A stretch of DNA of 64,000 nucleotides from Ancylobacter pratisalsi (lineage in GTDB: Bacteria; Pseudomonadota; Alphaproteobacteria; Rhizobiales; Xanthobacteraceae): positions 1,426,001 to 1,490,000 of the forward strand of contig NZ_CP048630.1 in assembly GCF_010669125.1 (NCBI RefSeq). The letters are read 5' to 3'. The position numbers were made by a program, and so were the translations under genes. How positions within the stretch are numbered: the stretch's first letter is position 1; each line of letters begins with the position of its first letter. This document shows, piece by piece, positions 53,911 to 63,936 of the stretch. The notes under the pieces are model-generated. The model worked only from the letters and a program-made list of their open reading frames with translations. It had not been told where the DNA came from and did not search any database.

Positions 53911-54939
53911 TCAGCTGAAATCCAGCACCATCCGCCCCTCGACCTTGCCCGCCTTGAGATCGGCGAAGATGTCGTTGATCGATTCCAGCGGCGCCTTGTG
54001 GATCTCCGCCTTCACCTTGCCCTCGGTCGCGAAGGCGACGGACTCGGCCAGGTCGCGACGCGTGCCGACAATCGAGCCGCGCACCGTGATACGCTTGAGC
54101 ACCACGTCGAAGATCGGCGTCGCGAATTCGCCCGGCGGCAGGCCGACAAGGGCGACAGTGCCCTTGCGGCGCACATAGGAAAGCGCCTGCGAGAAAGCCG
54201 GCGGCGACACCGCCGTCACCAGCACGCCATGCGCGCCGCCACCGGTCGCCTTCAGGATCTCGGCCACCGCATCAGGCGAGCGCGCGTCGACGGCGAGGTC
54301 CGCCCCGGCATGGCGCGCCAGCTCCAGCTTGTCGGGCGCGACGTCGAGCGCGGCGACATGCAGCCCCATGGCCTTGGCATACTGGATGGCGATGTGGCCA
54401 AGCCCGCCGACGCCGGAGATCGCGACCCACTCACCCGGCCGGGCCTCGGTTTCCTTCAGGCCCTTATAGGTGGTCACCCCGGCACACAGGATCGGCGCGA
54501 TCTGGGCGAAGTCGACCGTGTCGGGCAGGCGCGCCACGAAGGGCGCGGCGGCGATGACATATTCAGCGAAGCCGCCATCGCAGCTATAGCCGGTATTGTG
54601 CTGGTGCTCGCACAGCGTCTCCCAGCCGGTCTCGCAATACTCGCAGCACAGGCACGCATCGTGCAGCCAGGCGACCCCGACCGCATCCCCTTCCTTGAGG
54701 CCCGTCACGCCGGGGCCGAGTGCCGCGACATGGCCGGCGGCCTCGTGGCCGGGAATGAAAGGCGGCGAGGGCTTCACCGGCCAGTCGCCATCGGCCGCGT
54801 GCAGGTCCGTATGGCAGACCCCGCAGGCGACGACCTTGACCAGAACCTCGCCCGGACCGGGCACCGGCACCGGCACGTCTTCGATTGACAGCGGCGCGCC
54901 AAATGCCCGCACCACGGCTGCCTTCATCATGTTCGCCAT
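53911..54939 (-). CDS. adhP: Zinc-dependent alcohol dehydrogenase, AdhP type
   Basis: 342 residues. Catalytic zinc ligands CGVCHTDLH and GHEAAGHV, structural zinc CLCCEYCETGWETLC, NAD-binding GVGGLGHIAIQYAKAMG. This is the ethanol-active, propanol-preferring class. The ATG at 54939 has GGAGG upstream. An FNR/FixK-type box lies 52 bases before the start. Divergent from a second, distinct ADH. Confidence 0.94.
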   Translation of the reverse strand: MANMMKAAVVRAFGAPLSIEDVPVPVPGPGEVLVKVVACGVCHTDLHAADGDWPVKPSPPFIPGHEAAGHVAALGPGVTGLKEGDAVGVAWLHDACLCCEYCETGWETLCEHQHNTGYSCDGGFAEYVIAAAPFVARLPDTVDFAQIAPILCAGVTTYKGLKETEARPGEWVAISGVGGLGHIAIQYAKAMGLHVAALDVAPDKLELARHAGADLAVDARSPDAVAEILKATGGGAHGVLVTAVSPPAFSQALSYVRRKGTVALVGLPPGEFATPIFDVVLKRITVRGSIVGTRRDLAESVAFATEGKVKAEIHKAPLESINDIFADLKAGKVEGRMVLDFS

Positions 54940-54990
54940 CGGCAGATCCTCCACATTGGGACAACCGTAGCGAACGCCGATACCGGGTCA

Positions 54991-55004
54991 TTGACAGCCA
55001 TCAA
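54991..55004. promoter_or_regulatory. FNR/FixK-type box between the two adh genes
   Basis: TTGAC-AGCC-ATCAA matches the TTGAT-N4-ATCAA consensus with one mismatch. It is 52 bases upstream of the adhP ATG and 154 upstream of the second ADH, a position that could serve both divergent promoters. It predicts induction at low oxygen. Confidence 0.75.
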
Positions 55005-55157
55005 TCACCGGCCGTGCAATGCGGGTTATCTTTCACGCCTCTGAGGTGCAAGGGTGCGCCGTTATCGGATCGCTGGCACATGTCGGCCAGGCATACGGGT
55101 GCTACACAGGTGCGGCGCCCGCACCGGCGGTTTCCGCTTTTTTTTGAGGTCGTCTCC

Positions 55158-56141
55158 GTGAAGGCAATGGTTCTCAGCGCCTATGGCGCACCGCTGCAGT
55201 TAGAAGAACGCCCGCTCCCGGTTCCCGGCTCGGGCGAAATTCGTGTGCGCGTCGAAGCCTGCGCGGTCTGCCGCACCGATCTGCATGTCGTGGACGGCGA
55301 GTTGCCGCCCGGCAAACTTCCGGTGGTGCCCGGCCACGAGATCGTCGGCATTGTCGAGGCGCTCGGCCCCGATGTCGCGGGGCCCGCGATCGGGGAACGG
55401 GTCGGCATTCCCTGGCTGGGCCACACCTGCGGCACCTGCTTCTATTGCACCTCGCATCACGAGAACCTGTGCGACGATCCCCTTTTTACCGGCTATACGC
55501 GCGATGGCGGGTTCGCCAGCCACGTGGTGGCCGACGCGGCATTCGCCTTCGCGCTGGAGGGTTTCGACGACCCGGTCGCCGCGGCCCCGCTGATGTGCGC
55601 CGGGCTGATCGGCTGGCGCTCGCTGAAGATGGCGGGCGAGGCGCAGCGCATCGGGCTGTATGGCTTCGGCGCCGCCGCCCACCTCATCGCCCAGGTCTGC
55701 CGCTGGCAGGGCCGGGAAGTTTATGCCTTCACCAGCCCCGGCGACACGGCCACGCAGGCCTACGCCCTTTCACTGGGTGCGGCATGGGCCGGAGGTTCCG
55801 ACGAGGCGTGCCCGGTGGAACTCGACGCAGCGATCATCTTCGCGCCCGTCGGCGCGCTGGTGCCGGCAGCGCTTCGTGCGGTCAGAAAGGGTGGGCGCGT
55901 CGTGTGCGCCGGCATCCACATGAGCGACATACCCCAGTTCCCCTACGACATTCTGTGGGAAGAGCGGCAGGTTCTGTCCGTCGCCAATCTCACGCGGGAG
56001 GATGCCCGCGAATTTCTCGCGCTTGCCCCACAGGCTGTCGCACAAGTGACAACAACCACCTATCCGCTGGAGCGCGCCAACGACGCGCTGGCGGACCTGC
56101 GCGCCGGCAGGTTCCAGGGCGCCGCCGTCCTGGTGCCGTGA
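55158..56141 (+). CDS. Zinc-dependent alcohol dehydrogenase family protein
   Basis: 327 residues. [24 protein letters not shown] and the structural zinc set [15 protein letters not shown] are present; the NAD loop is [16 protein letters not shown], the GxGxxxH/L variant of the AdhX/YqhD-unrelated subgroup. Starts at GTG ([10 protein letters not shown]). The central section lacks the usual helix GVTxYxALK in favour of [11 protein letters not shown], typical of this subgroup. It precedes phosphoketolase by 53 bases and is probably co-transcribed. Confidence 0.9.
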   Translation: MKAMVLSAYGAPLQLEERPLPVPGSGEIRVRVEACAVCRTDLHVVDGELPPGKLPVVPGHEIVGIVEALGPDVAGPAIGERVGIPWLGHTCGTCFYCTSHHENLCDDPLFTGYTRDGGFASHVVADAAFAFALEGFDDPVAAAPLMCAGLIGWRSLKMAGEAQRIGLYGFGAAAHLIAQVCRWQGREVYAFTSPGDTATQAYALSLGAAWAGGSDEACPVELDAAIIFAPVGALVPAALRAVRKGGRVVCAGIHMSDIPQFPYDILWEERQVLSVANLTREDAREFLALAPQAVAQVTTTTYPLERANDALADLRAGRFQGAAVLVP

Positions 56142-56194
56142 CAGCGACACCTGTCGCGCTATGTCGAACACTATTGAATTTGAGGAGAAGATGG

Positions 56195-58579
56195 ATGGCA
56201 GTTGAGCAGAGCGCGACGACAGGCCCGCTGACCCCCGAGCTGAAATCCCGGATGAACGCCTGGTGGCGTGCGGCGAACTTTCTCTCGGTCGGACAGATCT
56301 ACCTGCTCGACAATCCGCTGCTGCGGGAAAAGCTCGCGATCGAGCATGTGAAGCCCCGCCTGCTCGGCCACTGGGGCACCACGCCCGGCCTCAACTTCAT
56401 TTACGTCCACCTGAACCGCGTGATCGTGAACACCGGCGCCAACGTGCTGTTCATCGCCGGCCCCGGCCACGGCGCGCCGGGCGTGGTCGCCTCCACCTAT
56501 CTCGATGGTACCTATAGCGAGGTCTATCCCGACGTCTCGCGCGACGAGGAAGGCGTGCGCCGCCTGTTCCGCCAGTTCTCCTTTCCCGGCGGCATTCCCA
56601 GCCATGCCGCGCCGGAAACGCCCGGCTCGATCCATGAGGGAGGCGAACTTGGCTATTCGCTGTCCCACGCCTATGGGGCCGTGCTGGACAATCCCGATCT
56701 CGTGGTCGCCTGCGTGGTCGGCGATGGCGAGGCGGAGACCGGGCCGCTGGCGACCTCGTGGCACGGCAACAAGTTCCTGAATCCGGCCACGGATGGCGCG
56801 GTGCTGCCGATCCTGCACCTCAACGGCTACAAGATCGCCAACCCCACCGTCCTCGCCCGCATCTCGCCCGAGGAACTGCGCTCCCTGATGGAGGGCATGG
56901 GCTACACCCCGATCTTCGTCGAGGGTGACGATCCCGACGTCATGCACGACCTCATGGCCGAGGCGTGCGACAACGCCTTCGCCCAGATCGCGGCGATCCA
57001 GCGGGCCGCGCGTGAGAATGGCGCCAGCGAGCGCCCGCGCTGGCCGATGATCGTGTTGCGCAGCCCCAAGGGCTGGACGGGCCCGAAGACCGTCGACGGC
57101 AAGAAGACCGAAGGCTTCTGGCGTTCGCACCAGGTGCCGTTCTCCGACATGACCAAGGCCAGCCACCTCGCTCTGCTCGAAGAGTGGATGAAGAGCTACA
57201 AGCCCGAGGAACTGTTCGACGAGGCCGGCCGCCTGCTCCCCGAGATCGCTTCGCTGGCGCCGGAGGGCACCAAGCGGATGAGCGCCAATCCGAGCGCCAA
57301 TGGCGGCGCATTGCGCCGTCCGCTGCGCATGCCGGACTTCACCGACTATGCCGTGAAGGTCGCCCATCCCGGCGGCACGGACGGTGAATCGACCTATGTC
57401 ATGGGCACCTTCCTGCGCGACGTGATGAAGGCGAACGAGGACAGCCGGAACTTCCGTGTCTTCGGCCCGGACGAGACCGCCTCAAACCGGCTTCAGGCCC
57501 TTTTCGAGGTCACGGACCGCGCCTGGGAGGCGAGGACCATCCCCGAAGACGAGCATCTGGCGCCGTACGGGCGGGTGATCGAAATGCTCAGCGAGCACAT
57601 GTGCCAGGGCTGGCTGGAGGGCTACCTCCTCACCGGCCGCCACGGCCTGTTCTCCTGCTACGAGGCGTTCATCCACATCGTGGATTCGATGTTCAACCAG
57701 CACGCCAAATGGCTGAAGTCGTCCAAGGAAGTCGAATGGCGGCGCCCCATCGCCTCGCTCAACTACCTTCTCACCTCCCATGTCTGGCGGCAGGACCATA
57801 ACGGCTTCAGCCACCAGGACCCCGGCTTCATCGACCATGTGGTGAACAAGAAGGCGGAGATCGTGCGGGTCTACCTGCCGCCGGACGCCAACACCCTGCT
57901 CTACGTCACCGACCACTGCCTGAAGAGCTGGAACCGGGTGAACGTCATCGTCGCCGGCAAGCAGCCCGAGCCGCAGTGGCTCGACATGGATGCCGCCATC
58001 GACCACTGCGCCAAGGGCATCGGCATCTGGGAGTGGGCCAGCAGCGACGCCGATGGCGAACCCGACGTGGTCATGGCCTGCGCCGGCGACGTGCCGACGC
58101 TGGAGACCATGGCTGCGGTCGACCTGCTGCGCGGCTATTTCCCCGCGCTCAAGATCCGGGTCATCAACGTCGTCGACCTGATGACGCTGCAATCCAGCAC
58201 CGAGCATCCGCACGGCCTGACCGACAGCAACTTCGACGCCCTTTTCACCACCGACAAGCCGATCATCTTCGCCTATCACGGCTATCCCTGGCTCATCCAC
58301 CGCCTGACCTACAAGCGCACGAACCACGACAATCTTCACGTGCGCGGCTATGTGGAAGAGGGTTCCACCACCACGCCGTTCGACATGGTGGTGCGCAATC
58401 GGCTGGACCGCTACCACCTCGCCATGGACGCCATCGAGCGCATCAAGAGCCTCGGCGAGACGGGCGTTCATGCCCGCGAGGCGCTGCGCGACAAGCTGAC
58501 CGAGCATGCTCGCTACATCCGCGCCCACGGCCTCGACATGCCCGAGGTGCGCAACTGGCGCTGGCCGAGCAACGGCTGA
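56195..58579 (+). CDS. xfp: Xylulose-5-phosphate/fructose-6-phosphate phosphoketolase
   Basis: 794 residues, full length. [18 protein letters not shown], the [11 protein letters not shown] loop, [33 protein letters not shown] and ThDP motif [22 protein letters not shown] are diagnostic. It splits xylulose-5-P or fructose-6-P with phosphate to acetyl-phosphate plus a triose or tetrose phosphate. GAGGAGAAG lies upstream; an out-of-frame ATG at 56191 is ignored. No acetate kinase follows, unlike many clusters. Confidence 0.97.
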   Translation: MAVEQSATTGPLTPELKSRMNAWWRAANFLSVGQIYLLDNPLLREKLAIEHVKPRLLGHWGTTPGLNFIYVHLNRVIVNTGANVLFIAGPGHGAPGVVASTYLDGTYSEVYPDVSRDEEGVRRLFRQFSFPGGIPSHAAPETPGSIHEGGELGYSLSHAYGAVLDNPDLVVACVVGDGEAETGPLATSWHGNKFLNPATDGAVLPILHLNGYKIANPTVLARISPEELRSLMEGMGYTPIFVEGDDPDVMHDLMAEACDNAFAQIAAIQRAARENGASERPRWPMIVLRSPKGWTGPKTVDGKKTEGFWRSHQVPFSDMTKASHLALLEEWMKSYKPEELFDEAGRLLPEIASLAPEGTKRMSANPSANGGALRRPLRMPDFTDYAVKVAHPGGTDGESTYVMGTFLRDVMKANEDSRNFRVFGPDETASNRLQALFEVTDRAWEARTIPEDEHLAPYGRVIEMLSEHMCQGWLEGYLLTGRHGLFSCYEAFIHIVDSMFNQHAKWLKSSKEVEWRRPIASLNYLLTSHVWRQDHNGFSHQDPGFIDHVVNKKAEIVRVYLPPDANTLLYVTDHCLKSWNRVNVIVAGKQPEPQWLDMDAAIDHCAKGIGIWEWASSDADGEPDVVMACAGDVPTLETMAAVDLLRGYFPALKIRVINVVDLMTLQSSTEHPHGLTDSNFDALFTTDKPIIFAYHGYPWLIHRLTYKRTNHDNLHVRGYVEEGSTTTPFDMVVRNRLDRYHLAMDAIERIKSLGETGVHAREALRDKLTEHARYIRAHGLDMPEVRNWRWPSNG

Positions 58580-58713
58580 ACCGCGGGCGCTTGAGCAAAC
58601 GGTGGATGAGGTGGCCATGGCGCCATCTCATCCGGCCGACAGCTTTCTGACAGGCAGGCCATCCTAGCTTGACGTTGCTCGCTGACGCGAGACCAACGCT
58701 TGAAAGGAACGCT

Positions 58714-58986
58714 ATGCGCAAGATCGCCGCCAGCCTCGTGGCCCTCGCCGTCCTCGCCCCCGCCGCTGCCTTCGCCGGCCCGTCCTGCACCACTGAAACC
58801 AAAGACAAGTGGATGAGCCAGGACGCCATGAAGGCGAAGGTTGCCGAAATGGGCTACCAGAAGATCAAGACCTTCAAGGTTTCCGGCAGCTGCTATGAAA
58901 TCTACGGCTACACCAAGGACAACAAGAAGGCCGAGGTCTACTTCAACCCGGTCACCGGCGCAGTCGTGAAGTCCGAGATCGACTGA
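58714..58986 (+). CDS. Small periplasmic PepSY-domain protein
   Basis: 90 residues. Signal peptide to about 22 (AAAFAGP). The PepSY-like core KAKVAEMGYQKIKTFKVSGSCYEIYGYTKDNKKAEVYFNPVTGAVV follows, with two cysteines (Cys26, Cys57). AAAGGAACGC sets the start at 58714. Its stop overlaps the cytochrome b561 ATG (TGATG), and a two-component system follows, an arrangement common in proteobacteria. Confidence 0.88.
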   Translation: MRKIAASLVALAVLAPAAAFAGPSCTTETKDKWMSQDAMKAKVAEMGYQKIKTFKVSGSCYEIYGYTKDNKKAEVYFNPVTGAVVKSEID

Positions 58987-59549
58987 TGCGGGAGCGTATG
59001 GCTCGGGCCGAAGGCGACCCGCCTTCGGCCACCGGTGCCTCCGTCCGGGTGTGGGACCCTGTTGTGCGTATCTTCCACTGGACGGTGGTCACCGGTTGTA
59101 TCCTGAACCTGTTCATCCTCGAGGACGGCGATCTGCCCCACGAGATCGTCGGCTATGTCGTCGCCGGTGCCCTCGTCATCCGCCTTGTCTGGGGATTCAT
59201 CGGAACGCGCTATGCGCGCTTCGCCGACTTCATGCCCACGCCCTCGCGCCTGCGCCGTTATGTGGCTGCGCTGGCGAAGGGGCGGGAGCCGCGCATGCTC
59301 GGGCACAACCCGGCCGGCGCGGTAATGATGCTGGTCCTCATGGCTCTGCTGGCGGGCGTCTGCCTGACCGGATGGATGATGGGACTGGACGCCTTCTGGG
59401 GCGAGGACTGGCTGGAGGAGCTTCACGAGACCCTCGCCAATGCCATTCTCGTTCTGGCGCTGCTGCATGCCGCGGCGGCCCTGTTCGAAAGCTGGCGCCA
59501 CCATGAAAACCTCGTATGGTCGATGGTGACGGGTCGCAAGCGGGCATGA
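58986..59549 (+). CDS. Cytochrome b561-type membrane protein
   Basis: 187 residues, four helices. VRVWDPVVRIFHWTVVTGCILNLF, GYVVAGALVIRLVWGFIG, LGHNPAGAVMMLVLMALLAGVCLTGW and LHETLANAILVLALLHAAAALFES provide the heme-ligand histidines. The family passes electrons between quinone and periplasmic partners. Coupled to the PepSY gene upstream. Confidence 0.92.
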   Translation: MRERMARAEGDPPSATGASVRVWDPVVRIFHWTVVTGCILNLFILEDGDLPHEIVGYVVAGALVIRLVWGFIGTRYARFADFMPTPSRLRRYVAALAKGREPRMLGHNPAGAVMMLVLMALLAGVCLTGWMMGLDAFWGEDWLEELHETLANAILVLALLHAAAALFESWRHHENLVWSMVTGRKRA

Positions 59550-59582
59550 GGCGTGCGGGCACATGGCGCGCGTGAGGGTGCG

Positions 59583-60260
59583 GTGAGGCTGCTTCTGGTC
59601 GAGGACAGTGCCCGCCTGCGCGAGCTGATCGGTGAGACGATCCGCGGCGCAGGCTGGCGCCTTGATACCGCCGGCGGCCTGACCGAGGCCGAGGACGCGC
59701 TCGCCGTGGCGCGCTACGATCTCGTGCTGCTCGACCTCGGCCTTCCCGATGGCGACGGGCTCGATCTGCTGCGCGGCCTGCGCCGCCGCAAGGACACCAC
59801 GCCAACGCTGGTTCTGACCGCGCGCGGCGCCGTTGACGAGCGCATCGCCGGCCTCGACGCCGGGGCCGACGACTACCTCACCAAGCCGTTCAACAATGGC
59901 GAGCTGCTGGCCCGGGCGCGGGCGCTGCTGCGCCGGGCGCCGTTCGCCGCCTCACCGGTGATGGAAGCCGGCGCGCTGCGCTACGACCCCGCGACACAGA
60001 CGGTGAGCTGCGCCGATACCCCTGTCGCCCTGGCCCCGCGCGAGCGCGCCGCGCTGGAAATCCTGATGCGCCACGCCGGCCGCGTCACGCCCAAGCGGGG
60101 GCTGGAAGCCATGCTCTCGCAGTTCGATGGCGAAACCAGCGCCAACGCGATCGAGCTTCTGCTCTCGCGCCTGCGCCGCAAATTGGCGGGACACCCCACC
60201 GGGATCGCGATCGAAACGGTGCGCGGCGTCGGCTATCTGCTGCGCGAGACCGCGCCTTGA
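59583..60260 (+). CDS. OmpR-family response regulator
   Basis: 225 residues from GTG (VRLLLVEDS). Phospho-acceptor Asp51 in LVLLDLGLPDGDG, acidic pair Glu7/Asp8, switch Thr in LVLTARG, Lys in YLTKPF, and an OmpR winged helix ending ETVRGVGYLLRE. Its 3' end overlaps the kinase start. It may regulate the PepSY/b561 genes or the exporter; target not shown. Confidence 0.93.
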   Translation: MRLLLVEDSARLRELIGETIRGAGWRLDTAGGLTEAEDALAVARYDLVLLDLGLPDGDGLDLLRGLRRRKDTTPTLVLTARGAVDERIAGLDAGADDYLTKPFNNGELLARARALLRRAPFAASPVMEAGALRYDPATQTVSCADTPVALAPRERAALEILMRHAGRVTPKRGLEAMLSQFDGETSANAIELLLSRLRRKLAGHPTGIAIETVRGVGYLLRETAP

Positions 60261-61684
60261 GCACGTCCGCGCACGACAACGCCCCCGGCGCGCCGGCGCG
60301 CGACCAGCCCCGAAGCGGGCCGCCGCGCCGCGCGGTGCCGCTCGGGCGCCTCGTCGCCGGCCGCATCGTGCTGTTCGCCGGCCTGGCCATGCTGGCGCAG
60401 CTCATCGTGGTGCTCGTCCAATATGGGCGCGACCCGCAGAATCTCGCGCGGCTGCTGCTTGAGCGTGAAACCGGCGCGATCGCGGAAGGCCTGTCGCGCC
60501 ACGGCGAGCGGCTGGCCTTCCAGCTGCCCCCTGAGCTTGCCGAGCGCTACGGCACCTCGGCCTCCGGCTATGTCGCGCGGGTGCGCACCGCCAGCGGCGT
60601 TGTGCTGTACTCCCAGTGCGACGAGGAATGCACCGAGCATTTCCTCCCCCTCGATCTGCACCCCCCCTCGTTCTGGATGCGGATCATCACGCCCGGCTAC
60701 CCGCTCACCTTCGCGGGCGGGCGCACGGTCGAGATCGGCAACCGCAGCGTCTTCATCGAGATCGCGGTGGCGAGCGATCCTCAGCGGGCGGTCTGGAACG
60801 TGCTCGGCGAAGAGGCGCTGGACCACATGCTGGTGCCGATGAGCCTCACGCTCATCTTCGTGCTCGGCGCCACGCTGTTCTCCATCCGCTCCGCGCTGCG
60901 CCCGGTGCGCCAGCAGGCCGAGCAGGCCGAGCGGCTGGATCCCCTGAAGTCCGACGCCCGGCTGGAAGAAGCCGGCATGCCGCTGGAAATCGCCCGCCTC
61001 GCCGGCGCGGTCAACCGCTCCTATGCCCGCACCCGCGACCTGATGGCGGCGCAGAAGCTCTTCACCTCCGCCATCGCCCACGAAATCCGCACCCCGCTCG
61101 CCGTCATAAGGCTGGAACTGGAGCGGATCGACCACCCGGCCGCGCGGCGGGCGCTGGGAGAACTCGACGAACTCGGCCATTTCGTCCAGCAGCTGCTCAC
61201 GCTCGCCCGGCTGGAGGCGGTCGATCGCACCGGCTTCGAGGCGGTCGGGCTCGACGATCTCGGCCGCGAGACCGTCGAGGCGCTGGCGCCCTTCGTCTAC
61301 GAGCAAGGCGCCAGCATCGCCTTCGAAGCGTCCAGCAACCCGGTGGTGATGGCCCGCCCCTCGCTGATCCGGGACGCGGCGCGCAATCTGATTGAAAACG
61401 CGGTGCGCCATGGCGGGCCGGGCGTGAGCATCAAGGTGGGCACGGATGGCGGCCCCGGCCTCTTCGTACAGGATGACGGGATCGGCTTCGATCCCGCGCC
61501 GCCGGCGGGCGATGCGCCAGGCCATTACCGGCGCGCGGGCGGCCTCGGCATCGGGCTTGAGATCGTGCGCCGTATCATGGCGCTGCATGGCGGGCAGCTG
61601 GAAACCGAACGCGATGCGCCGCGCGGCACCCGCGCGCGGCTGGTTTTTCCCACCGAGGATGTCCCCCTCACACCCGCTCGATAA
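60257..61684 (+). CDS. Sensor histidine kinase
   Basis: 475 residues from a TTG start that overlaps the regulator stop (TTGA). Helices at about 35-55 and 195-212 bound a 140-residue periplasmic sensor. HAMP-like linker, then H-box SAIAHEIRTPLAV (His275), N-box RNLIENAVRHGG, and G-boxes DDGIGFDP and GGLGIGLEIVRRI. The sensor has CDEEC, a possible metal or redox pair. Its last 17 bases overlap the convergent DUF72 gene. Confidence 0.92.
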   Translation: MSTSAHDNAPGAPARDQPRSGPPRRAVPLGRLVAGRIVLFAGLAMLAQLIVVLVQYGRDPQNLARLLLERETGAIAEGLSRHGERLAFQLPPELAERYGTSASGYVARVRTASGVVLYSQCDEECTEHFLPLDLHPPSFWMRIITPGYPLTFAGGRTVEIGNRSVFIEIAVASDPQRAVWNVLGEEALDHMLVPMSLTLIFVLGATLFSIRSALRPVRQQAEQAERLDPLKSDARLEEAGMPLEIARLAGAVNRSYARTRDLMAAQKLFTSAIAHEIRTPLAVIRLELERIDHPAARRALGELDELGHFVQQLLTLARLEAVDRTGFEAVGLDDLGRETVEALAPFVYEQGASIAFEASSNPVVMARPSLIRDAARNLIENAVRHGGPGVSIKVGTDGGPGLFVQDDGIGFDPAPPAGDAPGHYRRAGGLGIGLEIVRRIMALHGGQLETERDAPRGTRARLVFPTEDVPLTPAR

Positions 61685-62474
61685 GCGCCATGGCGGCGGC
61701 GGGATTTCGGACCTTGAATCCTGAGATGACAAAGAAGAACACCTCGCGCGGCACCACGCTGGCCGCGGGCGCGAGCAGCCTGTCCGCCAACGGCGCCGGC
61801 GTGACACCCTGCGCCCATGCCTTCGCGCATCCGGCCCAGGCATCGAGAGCCTCGGGCGGGTATCCCAGAGCCTCCTCCTCGCGCGTGCCCATCACCCGCG
61901 CATAGACAAAGGGCGCGGTCACATCGGCGATGCACGGAAAGTCGGAATCGCCGGCGAAGACCACCGCCACGCCATGCGCGCGCGCCATGTCGATGAAGTC
62001 TGGGGTCCGGAAGCTGTCGTGGCGCACCTCCACCGCGTGGCGGATCGGCAGGCCGTCGACCGACGCCGGCAGGAGCTTCAGGAAGCCCTCGAAGTCGGCG
62101 GGATCGAACTTCTTGGTCGCCATGAATTGCCAGTTGATCGGCCCCAGCTTCTCCTTCAGCTCGGTCACGCCGCTGGCGAAAAAGCGCTCGATCGAGGTCC
62201 CCGCTTCGGCCAGCACGCGCCGGTTGGTGGCGAAACGCGGGCCCTTCAGCGTGAACACGAAACTGTCCGGTGTCTCGGCACGCCACTTGGCGAAGCTCTC
62301 GGGCTTCTGTGAGCCGTAGTAAGTGCCGTTGATCTCGATGGCGGTGAGCTTGCGGCTGGCGAATTCCAGCTCGCGCTTCTGCGCCAACCCGTCCGGATAG
62401 AACGGCCCGCGCCAGGGCTCAAAAGTCCAGCCGCCAACGCCGATGCGAATGGGTGCCGCGTTGTTCGCCATCAT
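61668..62474 (-). CDS. DUF72 (YecE-like) protein
   Basis: 268 residues. IRIGVGGWTFEPWRGPFYPDGL opens the domain; INGTYYGSQKPESFAKWRAETPDSFVFTLKGPRFATNRR and EVRHDSF follow. DUF72 is a TIM-barrel family of unknown activity, related to UV endonuclease/xylose isomerase folds. Start at MMANN (62474). An FNR/FixK-like box lies 120 bases upstream. Confidence 0.93.
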   Translation of the reverse strand: MMANNAAPIRIGVGGWTFEPWRGPFYPDGLAQKRELEFASRKLTAIEINGTYYGSQKPESFAKWRAETPDSFVFTLKGPRFATNRRVLAEAGTSIERFFASGVTELKEKLGPINWQFMATKKFDPADFEGFLKLLPASVDGLPIRHAVEVRHDSFRTPDFIDMARAHGVAVVFAGDSDFPCIADVTAPFVYARVMGTREEEALGYPPEALDAWAGCAKAWAQGVTPAPLADRLLAPAASVVPREVFFFVISGFKVRNPAAAMALIERV

Positions 62475-62865
62475 GAAACTCCGGTGCCGCGCAGGGGTGG
62501 GCACGATAGGCGCGCGCCCGTCCGCCGCCAAGGTGTCCGCGGGCCAACAGGCGCTATCGGCCGACACGCCCGCCGCCCTAATCAGTCCGCACCTTGACCG
62601 CGATCAATGCTAGAGCATTGGTGGAGCCTCTAATCCTGCGAGCCGGCTTCGGCGCGTCCACGCGCGACACGAGAAAAGACCGCACGCGTTCGCCGCAAGG
62701 TCCCTCACGCGCCGATCGTCTCGCCCCGGCAACGCCGTGCAGTGCCGGGATGCAGAAACCATCCGGCGAACCGACGTTTCGTCGTAGCCAACAGACGTGC
62801 CGAACCGGTAATGGCTTCCCGCCAGCCATCGCCCGAGACGTAACGAGCAGGAACCGGGGTCACAC
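62475..62865. other. 391-base intergenic region between DUF72 and HlyD genes
   Basis: No credible gene on either strand. Contains the FNR/FixK-like box at 62594-62607. The rest shows no repeat or strong hairpin. Divergent promoters for both flanking genes are expected here. Confidence 0.6.
62594..62607. promoter_or_regulatory. Second FNR/FixK-type box
   Basis: TTGAC-CGCG-ATCAA, same half-sites as the box at 54991. Located 120 bases before the DUF72 start and 259 before the HlyD start. Confidence 0.65.
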
Positions 62866-63936
62866 ATGACGAAGCCGTTCAGGAAGCTGGCCCTCGGCCT
62901 CATCGCGGTCGCGGTCATCGGCGCCGCCTATTATGGCTGGCGATATTACGAGGGCGGCGGGCTGCCGGAAGGAATCGCCGGCGGCAATGGCCGCATCGAG
63001 GCGACGGAAATCGACGTTTCCACCAAGACTGCCGGCCGCATCAAGGAAATCCTCGTTGACGAGGGCGATTTCGTCACCGCCGGGCAGGTGCTGGCGCGGA
63101 TGGACACGGTCCAGCTCGCCGCCCAGCTGCGGCAGGCCCAGGCGCAGCAGCAGCGCGCCGTCATCGGCATCGACACCGCCCGGAGTCTGGTGGCGCAACG
63201 CGAGGCCGAGCGCAACGCGGCCACGGCGGTCATCGCGCAGCGCGAGGCCGAACTCGACGCCGCGGAGAAGCGCCTCGCCCGCTCCGCGCAGTTGGTCCAG
63301 AGCAACTCGGTCTCGCAGCAGACGATGGACGACGACAAGGCGAGCGAGCAAAGCGCCAAGGCGGCGGTGGAGGCCGCCAAGGCTCAGCTCGCGGCCGCCG
63401 AGGCGGCGATCAGCTCCGCCCGTGCCTCGATCGTGGACGCGGAGGCGGCGGTCGATGCCGCCAAGGCGGCGATCGAGTCCATCCAGGCCGACATCGACGA
63501 CAGCACGCTTACCTCCCCCCGCGACGGGCGGGTGCAGTACCGCGTGGCGCAGCCCGGCGAGGTGCTCTCGGCCGGCGGACGGGTGCTCAACCTGGTCGAT
63601 CTCGAAGATGTCTACATGACCTTCTTCCTGCCCACGGTCGACGCCGGGCGGGTGGCGATCGGCACGCAGGCCCGTCTCGTGCTCGACGCTGTCCCGCAAT
63701 ATGTCATCCCCGCCAGCGTCAGCTTTGTCGCCGATGTCGCCCAGTTCACGCCGAAGACGGTGGAAACCGAGACCGAGCGCCTGAAGCTGATGTTCCGCAT
63801 CAAGGCGCGGATCCCGCCGGAACTGCTGCGCAGGCACATAAAGCAGGTCAAGACCGGCCTTCCCGGCATGGCCTATGTCCGGCTCGATCCCGCCGTCGAC
63901 TGGCCCGCCAACTTGACCGAGAACCTGGTGAAATGA
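62866..63936 (+). CDS. HlyD-family membrane fusion protein of an ABC exporter
   Basis: 356 residues. One N-terminal membrane helix (8-25), lipoyl-like halves (GRIEATEIDVSTKTAGRIKEILVDEGDFVTAGQVLARMD and DDSTLTSPRDGRVQYRVAQPGEVLSAGGRVLNLVD) around a long Ala/Gln coiled coil (85-205). YbhG-like. It links an ABC or MFS pump to the outer membrane. The next gene overlaps its stop (ATGA). Confidence 0.93.
   Translation: MTKPFRKLALGLIAVAVIGAAYYGWRYYEGGGLPEGIAGGNGRIEATEIDVSTKTAGRIKEILVDEGDFVTAGQVLARMDTVQLAAQLRQAQAQQQRAVIGIDTARSLVAQREAERNAATAVIAQREAELDAAEKRLARSAQLVQSNSVSQQTMDDDKASEQSAKAAVEAAKAQLAAAEAAISSARASIVDAEAAVDAAKAAIESIQADIDDSTLTSPRDGRVQYRVAQPGEVLSAGGRVLNLVDLEDVYMTFFLPTVDAGRVAIGTQARLVLDAVPQYVIPASVSFVADVAQFTPKTVETETERLKLMFRIKARIPPELLRRHIKQVKTGLPGMAYVRLDPAVDWPANLTENLVK

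Noticed and set aside
55445..56194. 250-residue N-terminal extension of phosphoketolase
   Set aside because: This is an alternate frame of the upstream alcohol dehydrogenase; [12 protein letters not shown] at 56195 with a ribosome site is the family start.
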